This document shows, piece by piece, positions 1-12,980 of a stretch of 64,000 nucleotides of DNA. A model generated the notes under the pieces. That model was not told the DNA's origin, did not search any database, and worked only from the letters and a program-made list of their open reading frames with translations. Numbering within the stretch: the stretch's first letter is position 1; every line of letters begins with the position of its first letter. The translations under genes were made by a program, and so were the position numbers. This DNA is from Plecoglossus altivelis (taxonomy: Eukaryota > Chordata > Actinopteri > Osmeriformes > Plecoglossidae), in the NCBI GenBank assembly GCA_036571765.1, contig BROE01000023.1, forward strand, positions 760,950 to 824,949, read 5' to 3'.

Positions 1-1
1 C

Positions 2-277
2 GCCCTGGTCAGGGAGCGCCTCATGTCCTCCGCTCTCGACCCATTCGAGCGTCGCCCTCTCCCCCCTCCCCCTCCGTCCTCGTACTATGCCCGGGACCGC
101 AGTCCCATTAGGAGAACCTCTCTCCCCCCTATGGACCCCGCTGCAGGTAACGGCTACACCTACGAGCGTTCCCGCCTTTCCCCTGTCTCTAGGGCACCGA
201 TGTATGCCGTGCCGCGCGCCAGGGACCCCTATGCTGAACGGTTGCCTCCGCCACCGCCTGCCCGCTATGCTTACTAA
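2..277 (+). CDS. rbm4: C-terminal end of an rbm4-type RNA-binding protein (partial at left edge)
   Basis: The open frame enters from the left edge and ends at TAA 275-277, giving about 91 residues. It is rich in proline, arginine and tyrosine, with the string SSYYARDRSPIRR, proline runs, and the ending ARYAY. The RBM4 family (RRM-RRM-CCHC-knuckle splicing and translation regulators) has a disordered C-terminal tail with the same SSYY-RDRSP-RR signature. The RRMs and zinc knuckle would lie to the left, outside the window. I infer the final coding exon. The family is likely; which rbm4 paralogue this is cannot be told from the tail. Confidence 0.78.
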   Translation, partial: ALVRERLMSSALDPFERRPLPPPPPSSYYARDRSPIRRTSLPPMDPAAGNGYTYERSRLSPVSRAPMYAVPRARDPYAERLPPPPPARYAY

Positions 278-1420
278 GTGCGATGGCTTCTGAAACAAGG
301 TGAGGATAGGCCTGAGCTGCAGTAGTTCAAAAGGTTCCGATAGAAGTCTGCCACACCATGACGTTAGTGTGTTTGATTTTGCACACTGTGCGGTTAGGTT
401 TCGGCTTCCATCTATCCTACTGCACATATGTACCTCACATCGAATCAGATGCAATTATATTGCCCTCTGACGGAAACCAAGCGGCTGGCATCTGCACCGA
501 CGCCAGGGTCAGACGATTTGAACCCAACAGTCATGCCAAGAAAGATTTCAACAATGTCAGCTTTAGTGCTTTTAAGTAAATAGACATGAATCTATGGCCA
601 TAATGGCTTGAGTGTGGGGAAACAGAGTAAATTGATTGAGAAACTGGCCAAGTAAATCAAACTGGTTAACGTAATTTCAATTTGTTAGAATTTCAAGACC
701 ACGTAGCCTGTGGCTAAATGCAGTACTTGAATCTGTGTAAAATCTAACTCTGGTAGAATGTAAACGGCATGGAGAGAACGGCTGCCTCCTTGATTCCTTG
801 GCAGGCGGTTGAATTGTGGTCTGCTCTCTTTCCAGGTTAAAACGTCTTGACAGGATCGGCGTCCGTCTGCGTCGTCCCGGTCTCCTGATGCACGTGGCGA
901 TATTCTCCCCCTATCGTCTGACTCGGCGCGTTTCGTTCTCCTGCGGCACTCACAGGAGGATTTGCAATGCGGACGGCATTTTTCGTCTTTATACAGAAAC
1001 GAGATAAAAAAGAGTACCCGTCATGTTTTGCTGATTTTATTTGGATTGATTTTACTGTGCTGTAGGTATGTTTTCCTTTAGATACAGCCCAAGTCGACGT
1101 ATAATTATTTTTGCCCCCGTTCTAACATTCGACTCATGAATCTGTATGTGTCATGGCAAGGACTGATCAATTTAAATTAAAAAGTACAATTACAAAAAAC
1201 GAAACGGAAATACAGCACCTTATCGAAGAACACGAATAATGTCGCTAGTCAAACTAATTCAGTTTAATGCAGAAATGTCGCGGCCTACGAAAAATATCAA
1301 CATCGTCCAAACGAGTTTTGAGTAGTTACATTTGTTAGTTACAAATATTTGTCAAGTAGTTACTTCAGGCGGTAAATTGTGCTATTCTAATGGAAGTGGA
1401 GTTGGATGCTTTTAATAAAG
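278..1420 (+). other. Probable 3' UTR of the rbm4-type gene, possibly spliced
   Basis: After the stop codon there is a good splice donor (AAG/gtgagg, about 299) and, about 540 bases on, a pyrimidine-rich acceptor (ctctttccag, ending near 835). An intron in the 3' UTR is therefore possible. An AATAAA lies near 1411-1416. Small frames here have no protein signature. The UTR assignment is inferred from position only. Confidence 0.35.
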
Positions 1421-4150
1421 TGCTGAAATGTACATTCATATCCCTTTTAATGTAGTCCGTTGAAACGTAACTCCAGGACGTCTGCCTTTAAAATTCAGTA
1501 TAGATTCGTCCACAGGATTTTGGAAGCGACCTACTGTGGGCTTGATAAATGGCTCAATTTCTTGTCGGTTCTCAACCTATTTTCTAAAGTGCGCAAACGT
1601 TTTTCTGCCATAATAAATATTACATCCCCCATCATAATATCCTGGCAACTTTGACCACCCTCACTCAGGAATCATCTCTGGAGAGATGCTGGTAGACAAC
1701 AATGCCAGCACGAGTTCTCACAGGTAAGTCAGGATTAGCCTGTACTGTGTGCATGAACTAGAAATAAGTATGTGATTATTAGTCTTGGAGGGATTCATTC
1801 ATATTCTTAGGACGATTTAATTTTTGATATGCTGTCACCTATTTGCAATTGACTAGATTAATATATCATAATTGAAACTGAGTGTTATAAACCCAAATTA
1901 CAGATGTCATCTTTGTTGGCGTTGATTGCTGTGACCTTCAACGGGTCATTTGACCATTTATATATGCAGACAAGCTCTCAAGTTAGAGGCTGATTTATTG
2001 TCCTGCTTTAATAAGACCTTTAATGGATCCCTGAACCTGTGTAGTTCAATATCATAATTGCTTGGTAGTCATAGTTATTCTTGGTATTCTGTAGGCTGTA
2101 GCTCTTGTGGACATGGTTGATTTAAGTTTTATTGCTAATTATTGCATACTATTGGTTGTCAACTCAAATAAAAGAGTCAAGTGATCCCTGAGTATGATTC
2201 CTTTTTGTTAGTTGTACAGGAAAATATGGCTACAATTCACAGTTTAGTCAACTGAACTGTGAAACACTAAATGGTGAAAACTGAAAGCTCAACAAAAGGA
2301 TGACGCTCTAAAATGAAATGTTTTCACTTCAATGCGTTTGTATTTGTGTACGTGTACATGTATTGTACACATGGTTATATTGAAATGTATTCATTAGTCC
2401 CTGTCCCCACCCTCAAAAAAACAAAGACAAACAAAAAAAATCAACTGAAGGTTGGATTATTTAAATGTGGCATTAAGCAAAAAACAAACAAACAAAAGGT
2501 GACAACTCTGTCATCTTTGCTAGAGATTCCAAGGATTCCAGGGTTGAATATATGTACTGGCCAGAACCATTAAAAAAATACATTTTTGGGTATTGACAGG
2601 AAGTTGGACGCTAGGTGTCTCTAACCAGTTGATAATGTTCGTATGCTATTGGTTCATGTTTGTGTTAGAATCGTAGACTGCAAAGGGTTTTGCCTGCTAA
2701 AATGGCGCTAGGTCCAGCTGTGGTTACAATTTTTTTGTTAGTCTCGGTAATCCTGCCAAAACGGGTTGCAAGTATTGGTACCGATTACAGACAGCAAGAA
2801 ATGGACACCATCTAGGGCTGAGTAGGCTATCTGGTGGACGTTGGTTTTTCCATTTTGTAACCCTTGTTGAGAAACGCAAAATATGGACGTTGGCCCAATG
2901 TCATCTTGTCACTGTAGTCAATCTTAGGGTTAGCTCTAACTCTAAGTAGTATGGCTTGATCTGTGAAGAAGAGGTGCAATGCCCCATACAATCATGTGAG
3001 GCTGTAAACCAGGGCTAACTTGCCACAAGGTACATAAACTCACCAGCTACACGGATCCTCGTGTACCCACATGGTGTCTGTTGATCAGTTGACGCACCCT
3101 TGCCTGGATGTTCCAAGCCAATGGCAACATTTTAGGACAAGAAAGAAAACAAACCCCAATCCATTAATTACTTCAGGCTCTCATTAAAATGGCCAAACCC
3201 CCCCCCCCCAACCAAATGCTGACGTTTGATGTTCCTTTTACAAATATCTTACAAATTTGGAATTAACATGCTGTTTATACATTATCATGAAATGGGTGTT
3301 GTTGAAAGTCAGGGTCTTACTAATAAAAGTGGTAAAAAAAACAAACAAGTATTGAGTCAACTCTACCTATAACAATTTTTCAACTCGTCAATTAAATAAT
3401 CCAATCATATCCTAAGGTATCACCTTTAATATCTGTGTTTTTAAGTCAGCATTGTCTTCTTGGGAAGTCCTACACACACACACGCACACACAAAATAGAT
3501 ACAATTCTTCCTTTATTTGAATGAAAGTCTAATCCTATCAAACCACATGTTTGCTTCCATTACCTTCACCACATAAATAATTAAGGCAAGTAAATCTTTT
3601 ATAGCAAGAATGTCCTGCATTTCATACCTGCATAGAGACTGTCGGTGCTCTGCTGAGTGTGTGGGGGAAAAAAGTTGTGTCATGCATTCCCAATATATTA
3701 ACATGCTGAACAGATCGCAGACCAGGACATGGCTGAACACTTGGCCCCTGGCTCCACCTGGGTGCCCTGGGAGAAAGGACAACAGGATTGGCACGTTTCT
3801 CCAGTGGAAGTTATGAGAAGGTCAAAGGATTCTGCTTCTGGTCATGTCCAACTTCAGCCCTAAAAGTCAACCTTGTTATCGAAGTAATCAACACTATTAC
3901 TTTACTTGTAAATACTGTAATACAATTCCTATTATTGACCAATAACGTGCTTGTTTTATTTGTGTGTCAGTAATTATCCAACCTGAGCTGTTTTCCTCGT
4001 ATTCTACTGGCCTGTATCTCTTTTTAAATCAGTATTTTGACATTCAAAATGTAGGTCAATGGTATAATCACTACCAGAAATGTAACTATTTTATAAAAAA
4101 ATATTTGCCAATGAGATCAGTATAAAAAGGCAGTCATATAAAACACTTTT
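1421..4150. other. Intergenic, nothing recognised
   Basis: AT-rich DNA with a poly-C run near 3198-3209 and a short CA-rich stretch near 3474-3491. No frame longer than about 95 codons and no protein motif is seen on either strand. Confidence 0.5.
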
Positions 4151-4829
4151 GAACTGGTCATTTGTATTGAAATCTATTCAAACTATTATCCAAGTGTCCG
4201 AGTAATACAGATTTTTTTCAATCGCTAACAAGCACTAAACCATTCATCAGATAGTTTTTCTAAACTTAACACAGACTCACACCTACAAAACACAATTGGC
4301 CAAATGGATAATTTTCTTCTCAAAACACATTTTCTTAAATATATACAAAATCTTCATTTCAAAATAGAACACATCTTTCTCTGCACACACTAACCTTACC
4401 AAAACACTGGAAATCTGACTCAAAATTAAATTCTTCTGTCAAAGAATAACAATAATCAAAGTACACCAGGTTTCAAAATACTGGCTATTGTTGACATAAC
4501 AAAAACTGCAGACTCTTAGGTTTCAGTTTTACAGATATTTGCATGCAAAACATCCACCATTTTACACTAAATTTCTTGGTTAGGTACTGTATGTCCAAAT
4601 GTACAGTAATGTTCACATTCAAAAGTATTCCAGTAAAAAGCATTTTTTTCCTTTACTGTTTACTGCAGAAGGTACAGTAGAAACACGGTATGATCGAACA
4701 GAAAAGGTTTTACAGTATTGCTTACCTTAAACAAAATATCCTTGAAACACGTAAGAGCATTCTGAACAAAAAAACAACAGCAAAAAGCCCAGATAAAAAG
4801 GGGGGAACTAAAAAAAAAAAATCACAAAA

Positions 4830-5086
4830 TTACTGTATGAAATCTCTGCGATCTTCAGGGTTAGGCCACATGTTTTCATGAACATCACATCTGATATTAT
4901 CCAAGGCGATGCACCTGGGATAAAACCGCTTGGTATGTCGGATCCAACCTTGGCAATCATGAACGGTGATGTCCCTGCAGCCAGCATCCATGGCTTCAAG
5001 GAGGGACATCTGGTCATGTGGCTGATAGTCATAAACCTTCCACCTCCATGCAGAAAAGAACTCTTCTATGGGGTTGAGGAACCCCA
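4830..5086 (-). pseudogene. C-terminal relic of a DDE (IS630/Tc1-mariner-type) transposase
   Basis: On the minus strand about 85 codons read through a block containing FLNPIEEFFSAWRWKVY and, further on, CQGWIRH and PRCIA. NPIE followed by a W-x-W segment is typical of the last catalytic acidic residue of the DDE_3 transposase superfamily, which cuts and pastes DNA. Upstream, where the first two acidic residues should lie, the frame is replaced by a low-complexity minisatellite, so no active enzyme can be made. Flanking DNA from about 4200 to 6000 has loosely matching ends (aaaacacaatt blocks near 4287 and, inverted, near 5930) that may be remnants of terminal repeats. I am fairly sure of the superfamily, less of the element's limits. 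Confidence 0.7.
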
Positions 5087-5420
5087 CTGCTCCTGCACCT
5101 CTCACTGCTCCTGCACTTCTCCCTGCTCCTCTCACTGCTCCTGCTCCTCTCACTGCTCCTGCTCCTCTCACTGCTCCTGCACCTCTCCCTGCTCCTCTCA
5201 CTGCATCTCTCACTGCTCCTGCATCTCTCACTGGTCCTGCACTTCTCCCTGCTCCTCTCACTGCTCCTGCACCTCTCACTGCATCTCTCACTGCTCCTGC
5301 ACCTCTCACTGCATCTCTCACTGCTCCTGCACCTCTCACTGCATCTCTCACTGGTCCTGCACCTCTCACTGCGTCTCTCACTGGTCCTGCACCTCTCACT
5401 GCATCTCTCTCTGGGCCTAC
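5084..5420 (+). repeat. Minisatellite of 15-18-base units (ctgctcctgcacctctca type)
   Basis: About twenty imperfect tandem copies of a pyrimidine-rich unit (ctcactgctcctgcacct and close variants such as gcatctctcactggtcct). All frames stay open because unit lengths are multiples of three, so several long, biased frames arise on both strands. The array sits exactly where the transposase relic loses its similarity, suggesting expansion inside the dead element. Confidence 0.9.
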
Positions 5421-6046
5421 TCTTCTCCCTGGGCCCCTTGCTCTTACTCTTACTCGTCCCGACATTACAGTGTTTGTCTTTTTCTGTTTCCAAAAACATC
5501 ACTCCTCAAAGTCCTCCTTTTATTGTATAAGTGTCAATATAATAGAAAAAAATAACCCCTTCCATTGAGTCTAAGCCAGACTGAAATCAGCTGTGGTTGG
5601 CTCAATTTACACAACAGAAATCCGCTGTGTGTCAATTAATCAATTGTCTGTTTATGATCCGCTAAGATATATTGTTTTTGAACGGATATCATTGCAGAAG
5701 CAGAGGTTTTTATACTGTATCTAAGGTTTGGAATATTGTTTTTGCTATTGTGGGATGTTGTGTGTTAACATTTGTAAATACTAGAAAAACAATCCATAGT
5801 TTTGTTGGGAGGTATAGCTTGTCTGTTAAGAAATATAAGCATTGTGGAAATGTGTTCTATGACTCCATATTGTGTGAAAACGACATGAAATGTGTAAATG
5901 GTATGGCCACAATAGACCAATGCTGTGCTAATTGTGTTTAAAGTTTTGAAAATGTGACAACTTCTTGGACAAACGCTTGTTTGTGACTGAAAAAAACTGT
6001 AATGTCTGTTCAAGTTCTCCAACCAATTATTGCAATAAAAATACTC

Positions 6047-6052
6047 TTTATT
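6047..6052 (-). promoter_or_regulatory. Poly(A) signal of NITR-1
   Basis: AATAAA on the minus strand, about 150 bases after the NITR-1 stop codon, a normal distance for a short 3' UTR. Confidence 0.55.
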
Positions 6053-6199
6053 CATATTTTGTTTAAAGTGGTTTCCACACATAGTAGGTCAAAACTGTCT
6101 GGATGCAAATTTCTTCAACATTGATAGAATCTTTTTTTCCGCTTTCATTTTCACCATTTGAAATTGACTGGATGACACTGTTAATCGCAAATGTGCCTC

Positions 6200-8243
6200 T
6201 CAGTCCCACTGTCTCACTCTAGAGTAAACCACACTATCCATTGTGTTTCCTGTCTCAGTTGGTTCTCTTCTGCGGATGTTCACAGCTGCATAGTTCAGCT
6301 CTTCCCCTTCCTTTAAAGCCAAACATATCAGTCAGGAAAAAACCTAAGCTCTTTTGGCAACGCATTTTATTGGCATGTGGGTAATGCTTTTATTCATGAC
6401 AATACACTGTTCTAAAGACATACTAGACTAAAGTGTTATCAGTGATGACTTATGAAGTGATGAATTAATAAATCCTACCTCAGCAATGTGGTTGGACTGG
6501 GACGCTGTAGCATTAGGATGCCGATGAGTTCCTGCTAGGCAAAGACATTTCCCGTTAAGAAATGTATGTTCTCAACTGTCCATGGGTCAGTATCTAAATC
6601 TAAAGATTTTAAAGTGTGATTTCCTCAAAATAATTGGGACCTTATCATTGTATTTAGAGGTCAAATCATTTAAGTCTTCAAGTCTTCAGACTTCAGTTCA
6701 ATACTCAGTTATATCAGAGGCAGGATGTGAAAGCATAGCAGAGGTTTGTCTCACAGTACCTTGTGAAGACACCTTTTTCAATCTCACACTGATGAGAACA
6801 ATGACGATCAAGCTCAGGATGTTTGACATTAATAAACCCAAGAGCAATGGGTCTGGCTGAGAAGTTTCTGTGATTAAAAAGTAACTATTAACACCAAATA
6901 CAGTCATCGAGGATTATATAATTTTGACAGATGCTTTTGAATTGTAACAGTATAAGTTAAAAGTCAAAGTGAGGTGTTCTGGATTTAATTCAGATTTAGT
7001 TTGAGATTATTAATTGAAAAATCTAGCTTCCGAGCATAACTTGAATTCCACATTACCATCAATATTGAGCGTGGTCCCATTTCCAAACAGTATTTCCCCA
7101 CATGAGGCCACAGCACAGTAGTAAGTCCCAGCATCAGAGAGGCTGAGGTTCCTCTTGGGGAGGTTGTAGATACAGCTCTGTGTAGGAGACCCAGCCTCAA
7201 GGCTCCTCTCACACTGATCACTACTGCTGCCATGGGTGTAAAGGATTCCTGGTCGGGATTCTCCTGAGCCTTGTCTGAACCAATACACACTGTGTTCTCC
7301 TGCACAGGTCTCAGTGTATATTGTACAGCTCAGAGTAACAGAGTCTCCGGGCTGGATGGACTCAAGGATTGGCTGCTGGACAAGATGGTGGCTTCTGGTA
7401 TCAGCACCTTTAATTTACAGCACCAATGAGCTACATTGGATGCCAATTCAATAAATGTATGCTGTATACTGAATGAATGCATAGTCATAATGCAAGTCAT
7501 AATTACTTACCCTCATGCGTCAAAAAAACTCCACAACCAAAAATTATTTCCTCATAATTTCGCACAGCACAGTAATACATTCCAACGTCGGACATCCCAG
7601 CCTCACTAATGGTCAGAACAAACCTATTTCCTGTCATCCTGGACTCAAACCTGTGGTTGTCTTTGAATTCCCCAATGAATGTAGGCTCTTCAGCGTTCAA
7701 ATAAAAAGACACAATAAGCACTGGTGCTTCTCCTACTGTTAGCTTGATCCAGTAATTAAAATCACGATCCGTTGTGATCAGGCACTCTAAGTCAACTGTT
7801 TGTCCTTGGCTGAAAGTCTTCACAACATCTGGCTGAATGATTGAAGCACATGATAATACTGAAAAGAATGAATCAAATGAGTCAAATAACATTTGAGTAA
7901 AGGCTTGATATCAAGCGACTTGAGTTTAATTGACTTAATTTAACATCAGTGTAAATTAGTTATGTAATGCATTTATAAAAGCAGAACTAGATGCCCAAAA
8001 CAAGAATGACTGGAAAAACTAGAATTTTATGCTCGAAATGGTAAAATCAGCATTTATCAGTCAAATCGACAATCAGTATCAACTGCAAGCAATTTTTCAC
8101 ATTCGTTGCATTCCCTTCCATCTCCAAAATCTGTATGAAGGATCACATCTATTAACAATACATAAAAAAATTCAATAAAACATCCAAATATCTTTACCTG
8201 CTCTGAATACCAACAGATGGTGTACAGTGGACAGTTTGACCAT
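6200..8243 (-). CDS. NITR-1: inhibitory-type novel immune-type receptor, intact, two ITIMs
   Basis: Six exons on the minus strand: 8198-8243 (signal peptide), 7511-7858 (V), 7057-7407 (I), 6760-6867 (TM), 6479-6531 and 6200-6310 (tail, TGA at 6200-6202). They join to 1017 bases, 338 residues, with no stop. The V domain (about 16-131) has C41, W52, the DVGMYYC motif at C112 and a J-like FGCG at 122-125. The I domain (about 132-248) has the family signature CAGEHS..YWFR, SCIYNLPKR, YYCAVASC and FGNGT. A hydrophobic segment near 256-277 precedes a basic stop-transfer. The tail has ITIMs LNYAAV (307-312) and VVYSRV (329-334). By family knowledge such receptors sit on lymphoid or NK-like cells and recruit SHP phosphatases. 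Exon 5 has a tandem TAGCAG acceptor. Confidence 0.93.
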
Positions 8244-8312
8244 TGTCCAACTTTCAGGATTCCTGCATGTATACTTAAGTTAAAAACAGACCTGTCAAGT
8301 GATGGGGGATTC

Positions 8313-8321
8313 CTTTTATAC
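8313..8321 (-). promoter_or_regulatory. TATA box of NITR-1
   Basis: tataaaagg on the minus strand, 70 bases before the start codon at 8243. The spacing fits a short 5' UTR and supports the chosen start. Confidence 0.6.
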
Positions 8322-9887
8322 TAACTGGGGGATGAAGAGAACTCTAGACAGTCTGATTGGCTGATGCGAAATTTGTAAAAAGAGTGTGAAAAGTTCAACT
8401 TGCAACACCGTCATTATATCTTGATTATGTAAGCTATGAGATGGTTTAGCCATATGTAAATTCAACATTTGTATGAAGATTATGTAAGGTTTATGAAGGT
8501 TGTGATCATTAGCATTAGCTTACCAAAGAGTGCTCAAATCACATGAAGCGTAAACATTCACACACTGGCTTTCCCCTTCCAATTGACATTAAAACGTTTT
8601 TCTGACAATTTTATTATTATACGTGTTGACCAATAGAGGGCCATGTTCACAACCTTAAAGAGTTCAAATTGATATCCTGGGTTAAATTGAGACAATATAA
8701 AGACAAGAGTAGCATCTATTCAATATGTTTGTCAGCTACATGGATGATAACAAGTAAATTACTGACATAAAAAATAAAAACTGATATCCAGGGTTCTACG
8801 GTACTTTGTTGAATAGAAATACATATATGTGGTTTAATGAAGTGCCTGTGGGTGGAACTATATGAATTGTTCAGTCTGCTCACCTCCCATCCCCAATAAT
8901 TGCAAATTAAATACATACACATATATGCACATACAGCTCTGGAAAAAAAATGTCTGGACTGCTGCATCTTTCATTGAAGAAAGTAAAGTGAAAGAGAAGA
9001 GTAAAATTAAGAAGTTGGTGCAAATTTACTCCCTGTTCCTCACTCAATTTTGTCCTTCGCAAACGTTTTTTAATGAAAGAAAAAGGTGCAGTGGTCTCTC
9101 AATCATTTCCAGAGACGTACATCCATACGTACAGTCAAATTCTGTTTCGTGCCAAAGATTTTCAAAACATATTATTGTTATATCAGAGTGGATAAAATAA
9201 CATGAGTCATAATTTCATGACACACAAATAGAACAATGTCCACATAACAGAGATGGAAATGTAATAGACCTAAGTTAGTTTGTAACATGGAGACTTTCTA
9301 CCATGACAATTATTTCTCTCCACATCCTTCTCAAACACTACACACATGCAAGAAAACCGAAAGTTATTCGTACGGCAACAAAGGTATTAGATGAGACCAC
9401 ATGGAATATAATGAAATTGCACACACCCAACATTTCAGTTTGGGTGCATTGATGAGAAAGACTGTCACCACAAGGCTGCTATAATGTGCTATTGCATATA
9501 ACGTGCAATCATGCGCTGAACAAATACTCTCTTTTCTGAAGAAAATTGATTATATTACATCCCCTACATTGACATCTAGGGGGAAACTTATCCAAGTCCA
9601 AATGATTTTAGGTAAAACCAGATGCCTTAGTTTAGGCCGTGATGTAGACCCTCTAATGCACAAACCTTTTGGTTTCGGTCAACCAAACTTCTTCTTTCGC
9701 AGCGGAAAAAGGCAAGTACAAATTTCGAGAATCGTGCGTGTGTGGTTTTGATGCACTTAGAGGTGTTAACGAGAGCGTGGTTAGAGCCGAGGGCCAAGTC
9801 TTCCTGTGAGGAGGGTTTGTTTCCTTTAAAGAATACATTACCATGGTGGAAAATAAGTGGGTGGTACCACCTAAACAAACACATTCA

Positions 9888-9951
<64 letters not shown>

Positions 9952-11856
9952 TGGACACATAATAGTACATAGTACATGAGTAATATCTTATTGCTATAGA
10001 CAAATTGTGGCTGGCAAAGACTGCTGCTTTAAGAGCCTTAGTGATTTGTCACATGGTTTCAGGAAGTTTCACCATCACATGCTTTTTCATTTGCATTGTG
10101 TGAGTGGACTGTCTCATACACCAGAACTTCTAAATACCCCAAACAAAAATGTGAGGCGGCTGAGTTGACACCTCAGTAGTTCTTACTCAACACAGAGCTG
10201 CTCTGTCATCTAAACTATACTAAAGGATGTGACATCATAGTTGATTTTCCCCTGCCTTGAACACCAACGATTAGATTCCCTTTTGACATCCACATCTTTC
10301 CTGTTCTTTACATTCTTGGCTACTTTGGTCGTAAGTTAAGTGATCATTTGTATTTACCAAGCATTCGATTGGCAGCTGTTGTTTTAGTGTCTGAAGCAAG
10401 ACAGACCACGTGTGGTGGTTCTAAATGTCACAGGACAGAGAAACCTGCATGTGTTGTTTTTGTTCTCTCTCTCGCTCCTCCTGCCCTTCCAGTCACACTA
10501 CACATGAAACACGCAGAGTAAAGCAGGAAAGCATGAACAAAGCCAAAGAATATAGACAGACAAATAAGGATTGAGGGCTAAGGAGTAGCCTCGTTCAATC
10601 TCACACATTCAGAAAAGCTGTCTTTCTTATACAAGTCACACGTGAGAAACCAAAGATTGGCAAGGCTGAATTAAGCAGTTAAGCCACTCAAAATTAAGTC
10701 TTAGAATATACTTCAACAACACAGTACTCAATATCAGAAAACTGATCAGTACGTCTTTAGTCTATAGTGTATAAACATGGTGGAGCAGTTGCGATAAGGA
10801 TGATGCAAGATATTGATGAGCCGATCATAGAATGACACCTGAATATATGAGTGAGTACAGACAGAAACAGAAGGGAAAACAATGAAGAGAACAACACAAC
10901 TACATAAGGAACACAAAAAGCGTCTGGTACACGGAGTAAAACATTTATTTTTCTTTAACCCTGTACTGTCTTCCGGTCACTGTGACCTACCGTTGTGGTT
11001 CACAATGTGAATCACAATTACCCTAAGTAAGAACAAGGGTTAAGTATTACAACGTATTGGAAAGTTGTTACTGTGCGGGAATATATTACTGAAAGCTGTT
11101 TAGAAAATTGCATGGGAAGTGGCTAGTGTGCAGTCTTATTGACAAGGCGATGGTGTGATTGTGTGCTTATGCAGAAATAAAGTAGCAAGGCTGTGGTTAA
11201 AGCAGAGGGCCAGTTTTCCTGTTATGAAGGTATGCTGTCAGATGCGCAGAGAGAGAAGCAATGAGTGAGAGAGAGGCCCGTTTGACCACAAAACACAGTT
11301 AGATGCAGACACAGTTAGAATGAATTTCTTTCTTAGATGGTTCATACACAAAGCCTTGTTGTCTATACAGATATCCAACCAAACAGTTTTCTACATTTTT
11401 GAAGTAACTGACTGCCCACCATCTAGAAATATTGGTTTGAAAGATAAAACATGAAAATGTGTAGCATGACAGTGCCATAAAAGTGCTAACATGCTAAGTA
11501 CACATGCTAAAAAACAATGTTTATTCTTGATCATTTACGATTCTGAGGCCATTAAAAATACATTAAAAGTTGATCCCTGACGGGAGCAGCACAACGGGCA
11601 GTTTGTGCCATTCAAAACTCATGACGTTTTCTTAGCCGTTCAGCACTTGAGCTGAGACATGGGGTTTTTCCCAGCCTACCCTCAAACTCAACCCAGTGTG
11701 TATAAGGCAGAGGGCCTGGATGAGTGAAACAGAGTATACGAGGATGTACCTGAACTCCCAAAGGTTTGAATGGTTACAAGTAACAGTCCACCTCTCTATC
11801 ATGTCATTTCAGTATTCATCTCATACTGTAAGCTTTTAGAAACACGCATACACAAG
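8322..11856. other. Intergenic, with a dispersed-repeat end near 8931
   Basis: No gene recognised. The stretch at 8931-8960 (tacagctctggaaaaaaaat) looks like the end of a dispersed repeat common in fish genomes. Short frames around 8716-9200 and 9503-9884 have no domain signature. Confidence 0.4.
9891..9949 (+). repeat. (CA)n microsatellite
   Basis: About 29 uninterrupted AC dinucleotides. Confidence 0.98.
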
Positions 11857-12355
11857 TTAAGTATGAGTAGCTAAGCCATTCACAGCTAGCCAACAGGTAC
11901 AACAAGTCCCTTGATAAGTGTCTACATGTTCCTGGAGGAAATAAGCATCTGTTCCAACAAATCTTTTTCTTCTTCTTACTGTAATACCGTTGTATGTATG
12001 AGTGCATCTTTTGCCTTTTCTCGGGGAGTGACAGTCAGTATCTATGATGGAGGTGGGGAGATGATTCCACCATTGGGGTGCCAGACAGGAGAAGAGCTTG
12101 GGTTGGGAGTGGGTGCTCTTGAGAGGTGGGACCACCAGACGGTTGTCAGAAGAAAACCGTAGGTGGCGGGTGGGGAAATGAAGCTGGACTAGAGAACGGA
12201 TGTAGTCAGGTGAAGTTCTGCTCACTTCTTGGTAGGTCAGTACCAGGGTCTTCAATCTGATGCGGGCTATAATAGGTCGTCAGTGGAGGGAGATGAAGAG
12301 CACGGTAACATGGGGGTACCTGGGTAGTTTGAAGATCGAACGGGCTGCTGAATCC
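11857..12355 (-). mobile_element. C-terminal relic of a non-LTR retrotransposon (LINE) ORF2
   Basis: On the minus strand, in two frames, the DNA encodes pieces like KTLVLTYQE, PTRHLRFSSDNRL and FSCLAPQWWNHLP. A preceding piece in another frame reads like a decayed copy of the segment that normally comes just before them. In many fish LINEs this block follows the reverse transcriptase. Frameshifts and stops show it is dead, and no RT core is present. The exact LINE clade is not clear. Confidence 0.6.
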
Positions 12356-12671
12356 TCTGGAATGTATATTCACTGCCAGTCATACATAAGAAGCACATTT
12401 TTCCCATGAGTTTACATGACATAATATACATTTTAATGTATTTTCATAACTGCCTACAATTTAATAGTCTCCATAGAAACATGACCAGACAATATCTCCT
12501 ATTGTGGTTGGATGCTGCCCCATCGGCTGATAAAAAGAGGCAACAGGAAGCGAACAGGAGACTGATCGCCCCGCAGTTTCACAAGCAGCACTATTGGACG
12601 TTTCTTCCTACCTATAGCCTCATACTGAGTCTGCTGGTGAGGCACCGCTCAGAATTCACATGGTTTACCCC

Positions 12672-12736
12672 CATCTATCTATCTATCTATCTATCTATCT
12701 GTCTGTCTGTCTGTCTGTCTGTCTCTGTCTGTCTGT
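12672..12736 (+). repeat. (TCTA)n(TCTG)n compound microsatellite
   Basis: Seven ATCT-type tetranucleotides followed by about eight GTCT-type units with one interruption. Confidence 0.95.
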
Positions 12737-12980
12737 AATGGCTGGAATACCAGCCCAGGAGGTATGACATTCAGGAAAAAGATTTTGGGCTTTTTATCAA
12801 ACCATCCAAGACGATGTAGAACTTTTTGACTGGTGGTCTGTGGGACGGAATCCTTCAACTTGCCTTGACATTTAAAGGGAGGAGCTTTGACAAGGGGATG
12901 TCAAGTTTGCTTAGTTGCTGCTTTCAGATGGTCTTGCACTGTGTTATACTTTGCTGTTTTTTTGCTAAGGGATTTTTGCA

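Noticed and set aside
4830..5568. Long repetitive proteins (157-225 residues) on both strands
   Set aside because: They are read through the minisatellite and change frame freely. Only the transposase end outside the array has real similarity.
7270..7290. CACAGTG heptamer inside I exons as a cryptic recombination signal
   Set aside because: It is dictated by the codons for the conserved GEHSV and the following nonamer is poor. NITRs are not known to rearrange, and all V and I exons here are continuous without rearrangement.
6985..7305. A second long open frame overlapping each I exon (for example QENPIQESFTPMAAGVISVRRAL..., also at 17255-17524, 25546-25791, 39134-39397, 49000-49308, 53666-53929)
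   Set aside because: It is the +1 shadow of the I-domain frame. It stays open in many copies because the I exon DNA is so conserved, not because it is used; it has no start context or splice sites of its own.
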